Origin: Tibeticola sediminis
GTDB lineage: Bacteria > Pseudomonadota > Gammaproteobacteria > Burkholderiales > Burkholderiaceae_C
Assembly (NCBI RefSeq): GCF_003843835.1
Contig: NZ_RKQL01000001.1
Coordinates: 124,001-188,000, forward strand
DNA: 64,000 nucleotides
Direction of reading: 5' to 3'
The notes under the pieces were generated by a model. It had not been told where the DNA came from and searched no databases. It was given only the letters and a program-made list of their open reading frames with translations. Positions 18,062-29,279 of this stretch are shown in pieces (position 1 is the first letter of the stretch; every line of letters begins with the position of its first letter). Made by a program: the position numbers and the translations under genes.

Positions 18062-18894
18062 TGAACCGAGGTTCCGTTCGGCTGAGCCAGCCGCTTTCCG
18101 AAACCGGGTCACCGTCGGCTGACGTGCTGCGGCGCGGCCTCCGTGCGGCGGGATGCTTTTGGTTTGTCGCCTTGATTTCGACGTTGGCGTGGAACGCATC
18201 GGCGCAAGTCCTGACTGCAGCCCCTTCTCCGGCACCGGGGACGTCACTGACCCCAGCGGCTGCGCCCGCGCTTGCGGCATCTGCGCCAAAGGCTCCGCCC
18301 AAAAAAATCCTGTCGGGGCCGCCGCCCTTGCTGGCGAGCCAACAATCGGACTGGAACGAACTGAGTTCGGAGGAACAACGGGCATTGCGACCCTTGGCGC
18401 CGATTTGGAGCAAGCTGGACCCCCTGCAAAAACGCAAATGGCTGGCGCTGGCCAGAAATTTCGACGGGATGAGCTCCGAAGAGCAATCGGTTCTACAGAG
18501 CCGCATGACGGAATGGGCCCGCTTGAGCCCGCGGCAACGCACCCTCGCTCGCCTCAATTTCTGGGAGAGCCAGCAGCTGAAGGTCGAAGACAAGCGTGCG
18601 CTTTGGGAAGCCTATCAGGCTCTGCCGGAAGAAGAGCGCCGCCGACTCGCCGCGGCTGCCCAACCCCCGAACGGAACCAGAAAGCCCGGAAAGCTCGTCA
18701 CTCCGCTGGCCTCGCCTGCTGCGGAGAAGACGGCCTCCAGCTCAGCTTCACCGCCTGCGCCCGGGTCTGCGCCGCATGAACCGCCACCCGGTGGCGCTCA
18801 GCCCGGTGGAGCTGGCCAAAGGAGCGCAACCATCCCCGGGCTGCGTCCCAAGACGCTGCTGCCCCTGCGTAGTGGCGCTGGGCCCCGCCCGTGA
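18061..18894 (+). CDS. DUF3106 family exported protein
   Basis: A 277-aa protein with a long N-terminal region and a signal sequence ending near ASAQ (residue ~49), a Pro/Ala-rich linker, then a helical core (~90-205) of repeating short motifs with regularly spaced Trp (SDWNELSSEEQRALRPLAPIW, KWLALARNFDGMSSEEQ, ARLSPRQRTLARLNFW), and a Pro/Ala/Gly-rich disordered tail. The Trp-rich repeats and domain match DUF3106, of unknown function and commonly next to this sigma/DUF3619 pair. Periplasmic location is inferred. Both ends overlap neighbours (TGATG and GTGA), so it is translated with the sigma operon. Confidence 0.75.
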   Translation: MNRGSVRLSQPLSETGSPSADVLRRGLRAAGCFWFVALISTLAWNASAQVLTAAPSPAPGTSLTPAAAPALAASAPKAPPKKILSGPPPLLASQQSDWNELSSEEQRALRPLAPIWSKLDPLQKRKWLALARNFDGMSSEEQSVLQSRMTEWARLSPRQRTLARLNFWESQQLKVEDKRALWEAYQALPEEERRRLAAAAQPPNGTRKPGKLVTPLASPAAEKTASSSASPPAPGSAPHEPPPGGAQPGGAGQRSATIPGLRPKTLLPLRSGAGPRP

Positions 18895-19460
18895 CGGCGC
18901 CGAAAGAGACCATTCCGATGGCTGAGTCCGCACCCGATCGGCTGCCGACGCCCTCCCTTGGGCGCCGCATGGCCTGCTGGTTGTACGAAGGGATGCTGTT
19001 GTTCGGCGTGGTCTTCGTCGCCGGCTATCTCTTTAGCAGCTTGACGCAGACCCGCCATGCGCTGCAGAACCGCCACGCGCTTCAGGCGTTCATCTTCGTC
19101 GTCTGCGGCATTTACTTCACCTGGTTTTGGTCCAAGGGCCAAACCCTGGCCATGAAGACCTGGCATCTGCGGATCACCGATCGCAACGGCCAGCCCCTGA
19201 CGCAAACCAGAGCCTTGATCCGATACCTTTTGAGTTGGCTTTGGTTTTTGCCCGCCTTGGCCATCAGCGCCGCGCTGAACGTTACGGGAAGCGCCGCCTT
19301 GTCCGTCTGGATCCTCTGGGCGGGGGTTTGGATGCTGGCCGCGCGCTTCGATCCGGACCGGCAGTTTCTCCACGACCGGATCGCCGGCACACGGATCGTG
19401 ACGACGGTCGGTACGGGCTCGGCCGCGGGGGCCAGTCCCACGGAGAATCGCCCCACGTGA
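18891..19460 (+). CDS. RDD family membrane protein
   Basis: A 189-aa integral membrane protein with the RDD fold: the Arg-containing first segment (LGRRMACWLYEGMLLFGVVF), later helices, and the conserved Asp/Arg region (DPDRQFLHDRIAGTRIV) near the C-terminus. RDD proteins are poorly characterised; some are linked to ion exchange. GTG 18891 overlaps the DUF3106 stop; ATG 18918 nine codons later is an alternative. Its own stop overlaps the next gene (GTGA). Confidence 0.82.
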   Translation: MTAPKETIPMAESAPDRLPTPSLGRRMACWLYEGMLLFGVVFVAGYLFSSLTQTRHALQNRHALQAFIFVVCGIYFTWFWSKGQTLAMKTWHLRITDRNGQPLTQTRALIRYLLSWLWFLPALAISAALNVTGSAALSVWILWAGVWMLAARFDPDRQFLHDRIAGTRIVTTVGTGSAAGASPTENRPT

Positions 19461-19891
19461 AGCCTGCCATGAAGTCCATCCAGCCTCCGCCCCCGTTGGA
19501 ACGGGATCGGCTCGAGCCGCATCAGGTGCATCAGCGGCGTCGGGGCCTCGAGCGGCTTTGGTATGCCACCGGCTACTCGCTGCGCGGGCTGCGGGATGCC
19601 TGGGAGGAAATGGCTTTTCGGCAGGAGGTGCTGGCCGCGCTGGTTCTGTTACCCCTCGCCGTGTATCTGGGCCAAAGCTGGCTCGAGCGAGCGGCTCTGG
19701 GGGGCGTCGTCCTTCTGGTGCTGATCGTGGAACTGCTCAACACGGCCGTTGAAGCCGCCATCGACCGAATCGACCCTGCCTGGCACCCCTTGTCTAGGCA
19801 AGCGAAAGACCTGGGCAGTGCGGCAGTGCTCGTCAGCCTCGTGCTCGCCGCCTTCGTTTGGGCCAGCGCGCTCTACAGTCGTTTCGCCTGA
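19457..19891 (+). CDS. dgkA: Diacylglycerol kinase
   Basis: A 144-aa small membrane kinase that phosphorylates diacylglycerol to phosphatidic acid, recycling lipid released by envelope glycan transfer. It has the family signature ELLNTAVEAAIDRI around residues 95-108 with the catalytic Glu, and three hydrophobic helices. The start is uncertain: GTG 19457 overlaps the previous stop in the same style as the neighbours, while ATG 19469 is four codons later. The N-terminal ~35 residues are an extra basic, soluble stretch compared with E. coli DgkA. It overlaps the LOG gene start by one base (TGATG). Confidence 0.9.
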   Translation: MKPAMKSIQPPPPLERDRLEPHQVHQRRRGLERLWYATGYSLRGLRDAWEEMAFRQEVLAALVLLPLAVYLGQSWLERAALGGVVLLVLIVELLNTAVEAAIDRIDPAWHPLSRQAKDLGSAAVLVSLVLAAFVWASALYSRFA

Positions 19892-20478
19892 TGCTGCGGC
19901 CCGCGTTTTCCTTGTGTGTGTATTGCGGCTCCCGGCCCGGGGACGATCCGGCGCAGCTTGCGGCGGCCGAGACGCTTGGGCGGTGGATCGGTCGGCATGG
20001 TGGGCGCTTGGTCTATGGTGGCGGGAACACGGGCCTAATGGGGGCAGTGGCCAACGCCTGTCTCGACGCCGGGGGAACGGTGCTCGGCATCATTCCGCAG
20101 GCGCTCGTGGAACGCGAGTGGGCGCACCAGGGTTGCACGGAACTCTGCGTCGTCGAAACCATGCATGAACGCAAGCGGCTCATGGCCGAACACGCCGATG
20201 CCTTCCTGGCGTTGGCTGGCGGCATCGGGACGTTCGAGGAGTTTTTCGAAGCCTGGACCTGGAAGCAACTGGGCTACCACGACAAGCCCATCGGCCTGCT
20301 GAACGTCGCGGGCTACTACGACCCTTTGCTCGCTTTTCTCAAAGCCAGTGTGGCCCAGGGTTACATGAGCGAGGCGCAAATGGCCTTGATCCATGCCGGT
20401 GATCAGCCCGCGGAACTGGCGCGCCGGCTGATCGAAGCGGCGGGATTCACGACGGCCCGAGACCTCGATCAGATCTGA
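19891..20478 (+). CDS. LOG family protein (cytokinin riboside 5'-monophosphate phosphoribohydrolase-like)
   Basis: A 195-aa Rossmann-like protein of the LOG family, which hydrolyses nucleoside 5'-monophosphates to base plus ribose phosphate. Seen: VYCGSRPGDDP at the N-terminus, VYGGGNTGLMGAVANA, and the catalytic region MHERKRLM followed by AGGIGTFEEFFE. The usual PGGxGTxxE reads AGGIGTFEE, so the leading Pro is Ala while Gly, Thr and Glu are kept. ATG 19891 gives the conserved FSLCVYCGS start and overlaps the dgkA stop. It is the last of six coupled genes and faces glnB convergently. Confidence 0.88.
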   Translation: MLRPAFSLCVYCGSRPGDDPAQLAAAETLGRWIGRHGGRLVYGGGNTGLMGAVANACLDAGGTVLGIIPQALVEREWAHQGCTELCVVETMHERKRLMAEHADAFLALAGGIGTFEEFFEAWTWKQLGYHDKPIGLLNVAGYYDPLLAFLKASVAQGYMSEAQMALIHAGDQPAELARRLIEAAGFTTARDLDQI

Positions 20479-20505
20479 ACCCGCCGCTTCCCGCAGCGGT
20501 GCGGC

Positions 20506-22631
<2,126 letters not shown>

Positions 22632-22813
22632 GAACATGCAAGAAATGGCTACGACTGATTATGTCATTCGGGTCGCTGACGATCCCGCTCTCACACCTTC
22701 CGAAGCCCGGGACGCCCTGCCCGCACAAAAAGCCGCGCGCCCCGCTGCCCGTGGCTAGGCGCAGCGCGCACGGGATCCCCGACCCGGATATCGCAGCCCG
22801 TTGCGCCGCAAGC

Positions 22814-23950
22814 TCAGCGCAGCAGTTCCACGACGCGCTCGGCCAAAGCCAGGCAGCTGGTGAGGCCGGGCGACTCGATGCCGAGCAGATGCACCAGGCC
22901 GCGCGCCCCGTGCTGCGCCGGGCCGAGCAGCAGGAAGTCGGCCGCGGGCGCCTCGGGCGCGCTGATTTTGGGCCGCACGCCGGCGTAGGCAGGCTGCAGG
23001 GCGCCGCGGGGCAGATCGGGCCAGTAGGCGCGAACCTCGGCCTCGAATGCGTCGGCCCGCGCCGGGTCCACCGTGTAGAGCGTGGGATCTGCCGGAGGCC
23101 CGCCATCGGGCGCGGCGGCAATCCATTCCACGTCCGGCCCGAAGCGGGCGTGACCCGCCAAATCCAGCGTCAGGTGCACACCCAAACCACCAGCGACCGG
23201 TATCGGGTAGATCAGACGCTCAAACGGTGCGGGCCGTGGCAGGCTGAAATAGTGGCCCTTGGCGAACGCCGCGTGCGGCAAGGGCGGCGTACGCGGCGTG
23301 CGCGTGCGCCGCGCCAGCGCCAATGCATGCAGGCCCGCTGCGTTCACCAGCGTGCGGGCCGCCATGCGCGTGCCGTCACTCAACTCAAAAACAATAGCAT
23401 CACCGGACCGATTCACGCCGGCATCCACCCTAAAGACCTCGGAATTTGTCACCAGCAGGCCGCCAAGGTGCTCCAGGTCGGCCAGCAGCGCCAGCATGAG
23501 GGCATGGCTGTCGACGATACCCGTGCTGGGCACGTGCAGGGCGCCGAGGCAATGCAACGCGGGCTCGAGCGCACGCGCCTCGTCGGCGTCGAGCAAACTC
23601 AGGTCATCGACGCCGTTGGCTGCCGCGCGCGCGGCAATCACGCCCAGCGTGCCAAGCTGGTCCGGCTGCGTGGCGACGATGAGCTTGCCCGTGCGGCGGT
23701 GCGGCACCGCCCTGTCGGCACAGTAGTCATACAGCAGCCGCCGCCCGCGCACGCACAGTTGCGCTTTGAGCGAGCCCGGCGGGTAATAGATGCCCGCGTG
23801 GATCACCTCGCTGCTGCGGCTGCTGATGCCGGTGCCAAAAGCGCCAGCGGCCTCGAGGACCCAAACCTCTCGCCCAGCCAGCGCCAGCGCACGGCCCACC
23901 GCGAGGCCGACGACGCCCGCGCCAATGACAACGGCATCGAGCTGTTCCAC
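22814..23950 (-). CDS. FAD-dependent oxidoreductase, L-2-hydroxyglutarate oxidase-like
   Basis: A 378-aa DAO-family flavoprotein. Seen: N-terminal FAD-binding LDAVVIGAGVVGLAVGRALA with the downstream Glu (VLEAAGAFG), the SSRSSEVIHAGIYYPPGSLKAQLC segment typical of L-2-hydroxyglutarate dehydrogenases/oxidases (LhgO/YgaF group), and a C-terminal VHLLGIESPGLTSCLALA. It may oxidise L-2-hydroxyglutarate or a related 2-hydroxy acid; substrate is not provable here. GTG 23950 is chosen as it gives the usual short N-terminus; a TTG at 23983 overlapping the phbB stop would add 11 residues. It sits directly behind the PHB genes. Confidence 0.82.
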   Translation of the reverse strand: MEQLDAVVIGAGVVGLAVGRALALAGREVWVLEAAGAFGTGISSRSSEVIHAGIYYPPGSLKAQLCVRGRRLLYDYCADRAVPHRRTGKLIVATQPDQLGTLGVIAARAAANGVDDLSLLDADEARALEPALHCLGALHVPSTGIVDSHALMLALLADLEHLGGLLVTNSEVFRVDAGVNRSGDAIVFELSDGTRMAARTLVNAAGLHALALARRTRTPRTPPLPHAAFAKGHYFSLPRPAPFERLIYPIPVAGGLGVHLTLDLAGHARFGPDVEWIAAAPDGGPPADPTLYTVDPARADAFEAEVRAYWPDLPRGALQPAYAGVRPKISAPEAPAADFLLLGPAQHGARGLVHLLGIESPGLTSCLALAERVVELLR

Positions 23951-23979
23951 CGGCGCCGAACGACCCGACCGCGTCGGCC

Positions 23980-24717
23980 TCAACCCATGTGCAGGCCGCC
24001 GTTGACCGCGAAATCGGCGCCGGTCGCGTAGCCGCTCTCCTCGCCCGCCAGCCAGGCGATGATCGAGGCGATTTCGCTGGGTTCACCGAGGCGCTTGACC
24101 GGAATCGTCGCGACAATTTTCTCGAGGACGTCGGGACGGATGGCTCGGACCATGTCGGTTCCGACATAGCCAGGGCTCACGGTGTTGACGGTCACGCCCT
24201 TGGTGGCCAGTTCCTGCGCGAGCGCCATCGTGAAGCCGTGCATGCCGGCCTTCGCCGCCGAGTAGTTGGTCTGACCGGCCTGACCCTTCTCGCCGTTGAC
24301 CGAGGAGATGTTGATGATCCGGCCCCAGCCTTTTTCGACCATATCGGGCACGACCTGCTTGGTGACGTTGAACATCGAGTTGAGGTTGGTCTCGATGACG
24401 GCATCCCAGTCGGCGCGGGTCATTTTGAGAAACAGCCGATCCCGCGTGATCCCGGCGTTGTTGACGAGAACGTCGATGGGGCCGTGTTCTGCTTTGGCCT
24501 TGGAGAAGGCCTCGACGGTGCTGTCCCAGTCGGCGACGTTGCCCACGCTCGCGTAAAACGTGTAGCCCAGCGCCTTTTGCTCATCGAGCCACTTGGTGTA
24601 GTCGCGCGTCGGGCCGCAGCCCGCGATGACCTTGAAGCCATCGCGATGCAGACGCTGACAAATCGCCGTCCCAATGCCTCCCATGCCCCCAGTGACGTAT
24701 GCGACCTTTTGTGCCAT
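23980..24717 (-). CDS. phbB: Acetoacetyl-CoA reductase
   Basis: A 245-aa NADPH-dependent short-chain dehydrogenase making (R)-3-hydroxybutyryl-CoA for polyhydroxybutyrate. It has the cofactor loop TGGMGGIG, NNAG, the Ser...Tyr-x3-Lys catalytic set (ISSVNGEKGQAGQTNYSAAK) and the PhaB-type C-terminus (ATGADFAVNGGLHMG). A GAGGAG ribosome site precedes the ATG. Third gene of phaC-phbA-phbB, 53 bases after phbA. Confidence 0.95.
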   Translation of the reverse strand: MAQKVAYVTGGMGGIGTAICQRLHRDGFKVIAGCGPTRDYTKWLDEQKALGYTFYASVGNVADWDSTVEAFSKAKAEHGPIDVLVNNAGITRDRLFLKMTRADWDAVIETNLNSMFNVTKQVVPDMVEKGWGRIINISSVNGEKGQAGQTNYSAAKAGMHGFTMALAQELATKGVTVNTVSPGYVGTDMVRAIRPDVLEKIVATIPVKRLGEPSEIASIIAWLAGEESGYATGADFAVNGGLHMG

Positions 24718-24770
24718 TGCTTTGCTCCTCTCTGAAATTGGGTATCGTTGCTTGGATTGGAACGAATTTT

Positions 24771-25949
24771 TCAGCGTTCCACAGCCAGGGAAACCCCCAT
24801 TCCGCCGCCAATGCAGAGCGCGGCGACACCCCGTTTGGCGTTGCGTCGCTGCATCTCGTGGAGCAAAGTCACCAGAATTCGGCAGCCCGAGGCCCCAATC
24901 GGGTGGCCAATGGCAATGGCACCGCCGTTCACGTTGACCTTGGCCGGGTCGATGTCGAGCTTTTGGTTCACCGCGCAGGCCTGCGCCGCGAAGGCTTCGT
25001 TGAGCTCGAACAAATCCACGTCCGCCACCTTCCAGCCCGCCCGCGAGAGCGCTTTTTCGGTGGCCGGAACCGGCCCCAGGCCCATGTGCGCGGGGTCCAG
25101 ACCGCTGGTGGCAAAGGCCGCAATGCGTGCCATGGGCGTGAGACCAAGCTGCGCCGCCTTCTTGGCCGTCATGACCACCACCGCCGCGGCGCCGTCGTTG
25201 ATGCCCGAGGCGTTGCCCGCCGTCACCGTACCGTCCTTGGCGAAAGCCGGGCGCAGGCTGGCGAGCGCTTCGGCGCTGGTCTTTTTGTTGATGAACTCGT
25301 CGGTATTGAACACCAGCGGATCGCCTTTGCGCTGCGGGATCAGCACGTCGACGATCTCGTCCTTGAATTTGCCGGCTTCCTGCGCGGCGGCGGCCTTCTG
25401 CTGGCTGGCGAGCGCCAGTGCATCCTGCATTTCCCGGGTAATGCCGCAGGCCTGGGCGACATTCTCGGCGGTGATGCCCATGTGGTACTGGTTGTAGACG
25501 TCCCAGAGGCCGTCGACGATCATCGAGTCGATCATCTTCCAGTCACCCATGCGCTGGCCCTCGCGGCTGCCCAGCAGCACATGGGGGCTCGCGCTCATGT
25601 TCTCCTGCCCGCCCGCGACGACGATCTCACTGTCACCCCAGGCAATCGCTTGCGCGGCGAGCATCACGGCCTTGAGGCCCGAGCCACAGACCGCGTTGAT
25701 GGTGAGCGCCGGCGTCTCCTTCGCAATGCCGGCCTTCATCAAGGCCTGTCGCGCCGGGTTCTGGCCCGCGCCTGCGGCCAGAACCTGGCCCATGATGACC
25801 TCGCCCACCTGGTCGAGGCCCACGCCGGCACGGCGCAGCGCTTCCTTGACGACGATGGCACCCAACTCCGTCGCCGGAACCTTGGCGAGCGAGCCGCCGA
25901 ATTTGCCCACCGCCGTGCGCACGGCGGAAACGATGACGATGTCTTCCAT
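24771..25949 (-). CDS. phbA: Acetyl-CoA acetyltransferase (beta-ketothiolase)
   Basis: A 392-aa biosynthetic thiolase condensing two acetyl-CoA, the first PHB step. Catalytic residues are visible: nucleophilic Cys88 in [11 protein letters not shown], His in [16 protein letters not shown] and Cys in ALCIGGGMG. The frame runs on upstream of 25949, but ATG 25949 follows GAGGAG with 7-base spacing and gives the family start [12 protein letters not shown]. It is 31 bases after phaC. Confidence 0.95.
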   Translation of the reverse strand: MEDIVIVSAVRTAVGKFGGSLAKVPATELGAIVVKEALRRAGVGLDQVGEVIMGQVLAAGAGQNPARQALMKAGIAKETPALTINAVCGSGLKAVMLAAQAIAWGDSEIVVAGGQENMSASPHVLLGSREGQRMGDWKMIDSMIVDGLWDVYNQYHMGITAENVAQACGITREMQDALALASQQKAAAAQEAGKFKDEIVDVLIPQRKGDPLVFNTDEFINKKTSAEALASLRPAFAKDGTVTAGNASGINDGAAAVVVMTAKKAAQLGLTPMARIAAFATSGLDPAHMGLGPVPATEKALSRAGWKVADVDLFELNEAFAAQACAVNQKLDIDPAKVNVNGGAIAIGHPIGASGCRILVTLLHEMQRRNAKRGVAALCIGGGMGVSLAVER

Positions 25950-25980
25950 GAATAGTCTCCTCGGGTTTGAAAAAAGGAAC

Positions 25981-27699
25981 TCAGGCCTTGGCCTTGACGT
26001 AACGGCCCGGCGCAGGCTCGATGGCGCGGTATTTGCGGCCGCGGCCGTAGGTCTTGGGTGCGGGGATGCTGTCGCCTGCATGCGCCGCGAGCCAGCGCGC
26101 CCAGTCGGGCCACCAGCTGCCGGGATGTTCCGTCGCCCCTGCAATCCACTCTTCGACGGTGGATGGGAACTTTCCATCCTCGCGCGTCCAGTGGCTGCGC
26201 TTGTTCGCAGTCGGGGGGTTGATCACACCGGCAATATGCCCGGAGGCGCCCATGACGAAGCGCTTCTTGCCCCGTAAGACCTGCGTACTGGCATAGGCGC
26301 CACCGATCGGAACGATATGGTCCTCGCGCGAGCCGTAGATGTAGACCGGCTGGCGCACCTTGCGTAGGTCGAGCTTTTCGCCGCAAACGGTCAGCTTGCC
26401 GGGCTTGACCAGATTGTTCTCGAGGTACGTATTGCGCAAATACCAGGCATAAAACGGCCCCGGCAGGTTGGTGCTGTCGGCGTTCCAATACAACAGGTCG
26501 AAGGGCGGGGGCGTCTCGCCCTTGAGGTAGTTGCCGACCACATAGTTCCAGACGAGATCGTTGGGACGCAAGAAACTGAACGTGGTCGCGAGTTCCTGCC
26601 CCTTGAGCAAGCCGCCATGCCCCAACTGGGCTTCGCGGTAGCGCACAAAAGCTTCGTCGATGAACACATCGAGCACGCCGGTTTCCGTGAAGTCGATCAG
26701 CGTGGTGAGGAACGTGGCGCTCGCCACCGTGTCGTCCCCGCGCGCAGCGAGCACACCCAGAGCCGTGGCGAGGATCGTCCCGCCGACGCAGAAGCCCAGG
26801 GTGTTGATTTGGGGGGACTGCGTGATGTCCTGAACCACCGAAATGGCGCGGATGGCTGCGTCTTCGATGTAGTCGTCCCAGGTCTTGTTCGCCAGCGACT
26901 CGTCGGGATTGCGCCAACTGATCACGAAGGTGCGATGCCCCTGACTGACGGCGTAGCGGATCAGCGAATTGTCCGGCTGCAGATCGAGGATGTAGTACTT
27001 GTTGATGCAGGGTGGAATCAACAAGAACGGTCGCTCATGAACGGTAGGCGTCAGCGGCTTGTATTCGATCAACTGGAACAGCTCGTTCTCGTAGACCACG
27101 GCGCCTTCGGTGGTGGCGACGTTGCGGCCGACTTCGAAAAGGCTCTCGTCGGTCATCGAAATGTGGCCCCGCCGCAGGTCCTCGAGCAGATTCTGCAGGC
27201 CCTTGGCGATGCTTACACCCTGGGTTTGCAGCGCCTTTTGCTGCGCCTCGACGTTGAGCGCAAAGAAGTTCGTCGGGGCTGCCGCTGCTACCCACTGCTC
27301 GACGGCAAAGCGGATGCGATTGCGTGTTTTCTCGTCGCCCTCGATCGCCTCCGCCATCCGCATGAGCGTGCGTGCGTTGAGCAGATACATGGCCGCCGTG
27401 TAGGTGGCCCAAGGGTTCTTTTGCCAGGCGGGGTCTGCAAAGCGTCGATCCTTGAGCGGCGCGCGCCCGCTGAGCACGTCGAGCCAAATCGACGCCGCCT
27501 CCTTTTGGTAGTCCTGTTGGATCTCCGCCAGCTTTTCTGGAGCGATGGACAGCTTCGGAGCCGCGGGCATGGCGGCCTCACCGGGCTTGAGCGGGGTACC
27601 CGCCATCGCCTGCAACCACACGGTGGTCAGGCTATCGATCCATTGCTGTCCGGCCGCCATCGGGTCCAGCCCGCTCAACACACGATTCGATTCACTCAC
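25981..27699 (-). CDS. phaC: Class I poly(3-hydroxyalkanoate) synthase
   Basis: A 572-aa granule-associated synthase that polymerises (R)-3-hydroxyacyl-CoA. The alpha/beta-hydrolase core has the lipase-like box GFCVGG with catalytic Cys304, the Asp region ([13 protein letters not shown]) and the His region ([13 protein letters not shown]). Length and the N-terminal domain (about residues 15-200) fit class I enzymes acting without PhaE/PhaR. GTG 27699 is chosen because AGGAGA lies upstream at proper spacing; the open frame reaches 27759. No phasin or phaR regulator is found in the window. Confidence 0.95.
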   Translation of the reverse strand: MSESNRVLSGLDPMAAGQQWIDSLTTVWLQAMAGTPLKPGEAAMPAAPKLSIAPEKLAEIQQDYQKEAASIWLDVLSGRAPLKDRRFADPAWQKNPWATYTAAMYLLNARTLMRMAEAIEGDEKTRNRIRFAVEQWVAAAAPTNFFALNVEAQQKALQTQGVSIAKGLQNLLEDLRRGHISMTDESLFEVGRNVATTEGAVVYENELFQLIEYKPLTPTVHERPFLLIPPCINKYYILDLQPDNSLIRYAVSQGHRTFVISWRNPDESLANKTWDDYIEDAAIRAISVVQDITQSPQINTLGFCVGGTILATALGVLAARGDDTVASATFLTTLIDFTETGVLDVFIDEAFVRYREAQLGHGGLLKGQELATTFSFLRPNDLVWNYVVGNYLKGETPPPFDLLYWNADSTNLPGPFYAWYLRNTYLENNLVKPGKLTVCGEKLDLRKVRQPVYIYGSREDHIVPIGGAYASTQVLRGKKRFVMGASGHIAGVINPPTANKRSHWTREDGKFPSTVEEWIAGATEHPGSWWPDWARWLAAHAGDSIPAPKTYGRGRKYRAIEPAPGRYVKAKA

Positions 27700-27769
27700 C
27701 CGTCGTCTCCTCGATTGATCTCCAAGGCAGCCAGTATGGCACCAGCGCCCCTTCACCAAGCTGACGGGC

Positions 27770-28618
27770 TCAGGCCAAGCCTATGCAGGCCGCCATGCGG
27801 CCCGTGCCCCCGAGCCGAGCGGTATCCCGCCGGTGGGAGAAATAGCGGTCGCGCTGCGTCACGGTGCACCATGCCGGGCTGCTGTCGTTGCCGTAGATCT
27901 GCGCGACACCCAGGGCGCGCAGCCGCCGCCGCGCCAGCTGGGCCAAGTCGGCCCACCAGCGGTCGGCCGCGCCATCGGTCGCGCGGCGGAAGGCCTCGGT
28001 CGCGCTGGGGTCCCAGTCACAAAAAGCCGCACGCACCTCGGGGCCCACCTCGAATGCCTGCGGACCAATGCAAGGACCGAGCCAAGCCATCAGCGCTGGA
28101 ACTGCTGTGCTGTCCCCGCTCGAAGCCCTCCTCTGCGCCGTGAGGCGTCGAATCGCTTCGACCGTTCGCTCCAAAATGCCCACGCCCTCCTCGCCTGCGA
28201 GTCCCCGCCAACCCGCGTGTGCCGCTGCCACGACGCGCCCTTCGATATCACACAGCAGCACGGGCAAGCAATCGGCCACCATCACGGTGCAGGCCGTGTG
28301 GGGCGAGGCCGTCACCGCCGCATCCGCGGCCGTGCCGTCGGGCGTATCGGCGTCGATCCGCAGCACGTCCGTTCCATGGACTTGCCGAAGAAACACGGGC
28401 CGCATACCCATCGCAGCGGCGAGCCGCGCGCGGTTTTCCGCGACGGCCTGCGGGTCGTCGCCCACATGGTCGCCGAGGTTGAACCGATCAAACGGCGCGC
28501 GGGAGCAACCGCCCTCTCGCACGGTCATACAAGCCCGAACCTGAGGCGGCGCGGGCCAGTCGGGACGGAAAAACGGCGCGGGCACCAAGAACGGTTCTAC
28601 GGTTCGAAATCCGGGCAT
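27770..28618 (-). CDS. pgeF: Purine nucleoside phosphorylase / polyphenol oxidase family (YfiH, PgeF)
   Basis: A 282-aa member of the DUF152/YfiH family; E. coli YfiH is linked to peptidoglycan editing, and other members act as purine nucleoside phosphorylases and copper-dependent laccases. Conserved zinc/active-site residues are visible in FLRQVHGTDV (His), VMVADCLPVLL (Cys) and AAAHAGWRGLAGE (His). It starts inside the 3' end of maiA (22-base overlap) and is followed by phaC after 70 bases. Family call is firm; physiological substrate is not. Confidence 0.85.
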   Translation of the reverse strand: MPGFRTVEPFLVPAPFFRPDWPAPPQVRACMTVREGGCSRAPFDRFNLGDHVGDDPQAVAENRARLAAAMGMRPVFLRQVHGTDVLRIDADTPDGTAADAAVTASPHTACTVMVADCLPVLLCDIEGRVVAAAHAGWRGLAGEEGVGILERTVEAIRRLTAQRRASSGDSTAVPALMAWLGPCIGPQAFEVGPEVRAAFCDWDPSATEAFRRATDGAADRWWADLAQLARRRLRALGVAQIYGNDSSPAWCTVTQRDRYFSHRRDTARLGGTGRMAACIGLA

Positions 28619-29241
28619 GCAGACGGTTGGGCGCGCTGGAAGGCCGGCAGCGCCATACAGGCGTCAAAGGCCGCCAGGGTGCGCGGCAGGCTGCTGAGGT
28701 CGCATTCGAAACGGCGCGCGTTGAAGATCTGCGGCACCAGCAAACAGTCGGCCAGCGTCGGGGCTTCGCCGGCGCAAAAGCGCGTTGGCGGCTGCTGCGC
28801 CAACTGCCGCTCGAAGGCTTCGAGGCCGAGGCGAACCCAGTGTCGGTACCAGGTGTTCTTCGCCTCTTCGCTCGCGCCCAGCTCGCGCTTGAGGTACTGC
28901 AGCACCCGCAGATTGTTCAGCGGGTGGATTTCGCACGCCACGATCTGAGCCAGCGCGCGCACCCGCGCCCGAGCCAACGGCTCCGACGGCAACAACGGCG
29001 GGCTGCGATGGGTTTCGTCGAGAAACTCGATGATGGCCATCGATTGCGACAGCCGCGTGCCATCATCGAGTTCGAGCAGGGGCACGAGCCCTTCGGGTGC
29101 GAGCGCGACAAATTCCGCCTCGCGGTGCTCACCCCGGGCAAGGTGCACGGGCACGTACTGGTACGGCAAGCCTTTGAGCTCGAGCGCGATGCGCACCCGA
29201 AACGAAGCCGAGGAGCGGAAGTAGTTGTAGAGCTTCATCAT
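28597..29241 (-). CDS. maiA: Maleylacetoacetate/maleylpyruvate isomerase (zeta-class GST)
   Basis: A 214-aa glutathione-dependent cis-trans isomerase. The N-terminal thioredoxin-like domain has the zeta-class signature YFRSSASFRVRIALELKG, where the SSxSxRVRIAL segment binds glutathione and substrate, and the C-terminal helical domain has the GEAPTLADCLLVPQIFNARRF cap. Zeta GSTs act in tyrosine (maleylacetoacetate) or gentisate (maleylpyruvate, NagL) degradation. A fumarylpyruvate-hydrolase-like gene lies only ~0.8 kb away, divergently, which favours the gentisate-type reaction. No ring-cleavage dioxygenase is in the window. Confidence 0.85.
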   Translation of the reverse strand: MMKLYNYFRSSASFRVRIALELKGLPYQYVPVHLARGEHREAEFVALAPEGLVPLLELDDGTRLSQSMAIIEFLDETHRSPPLLPSEPLARARVRALAQIVACEIHPLNNLRVLQYLKRELGASEEAKNTWYRHWVRLGLEAFERQLAQQPPTRFCAGEAPTLADCLLVPQIFNARRFECDLSSLPRTLAAFDACMALPAFQRAQPSACPDFEP

Positions 29242-29279
29242 TGCGGAGCCGGGCCCGGCAGCCCTCCATCCGGTTTGCT

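Noticed and set aside
22645-22758. A 37-codon plus-strand frame just upstream of nadE
   Set aside because: It is short, has no ribosome site, and resembles no known peptide. I could not separate it from chance in GC-rich DNA.
28597-29241. Naming the zeta-class GST a tyrosine-pathway enzyme
   Set aside because: No homogentisate dioxygenase or related tyrosine gene is nearby, and the adjacent hydrolase resembles single-domain fumarylpyruvate hydrolases, so both alternatives are left open.
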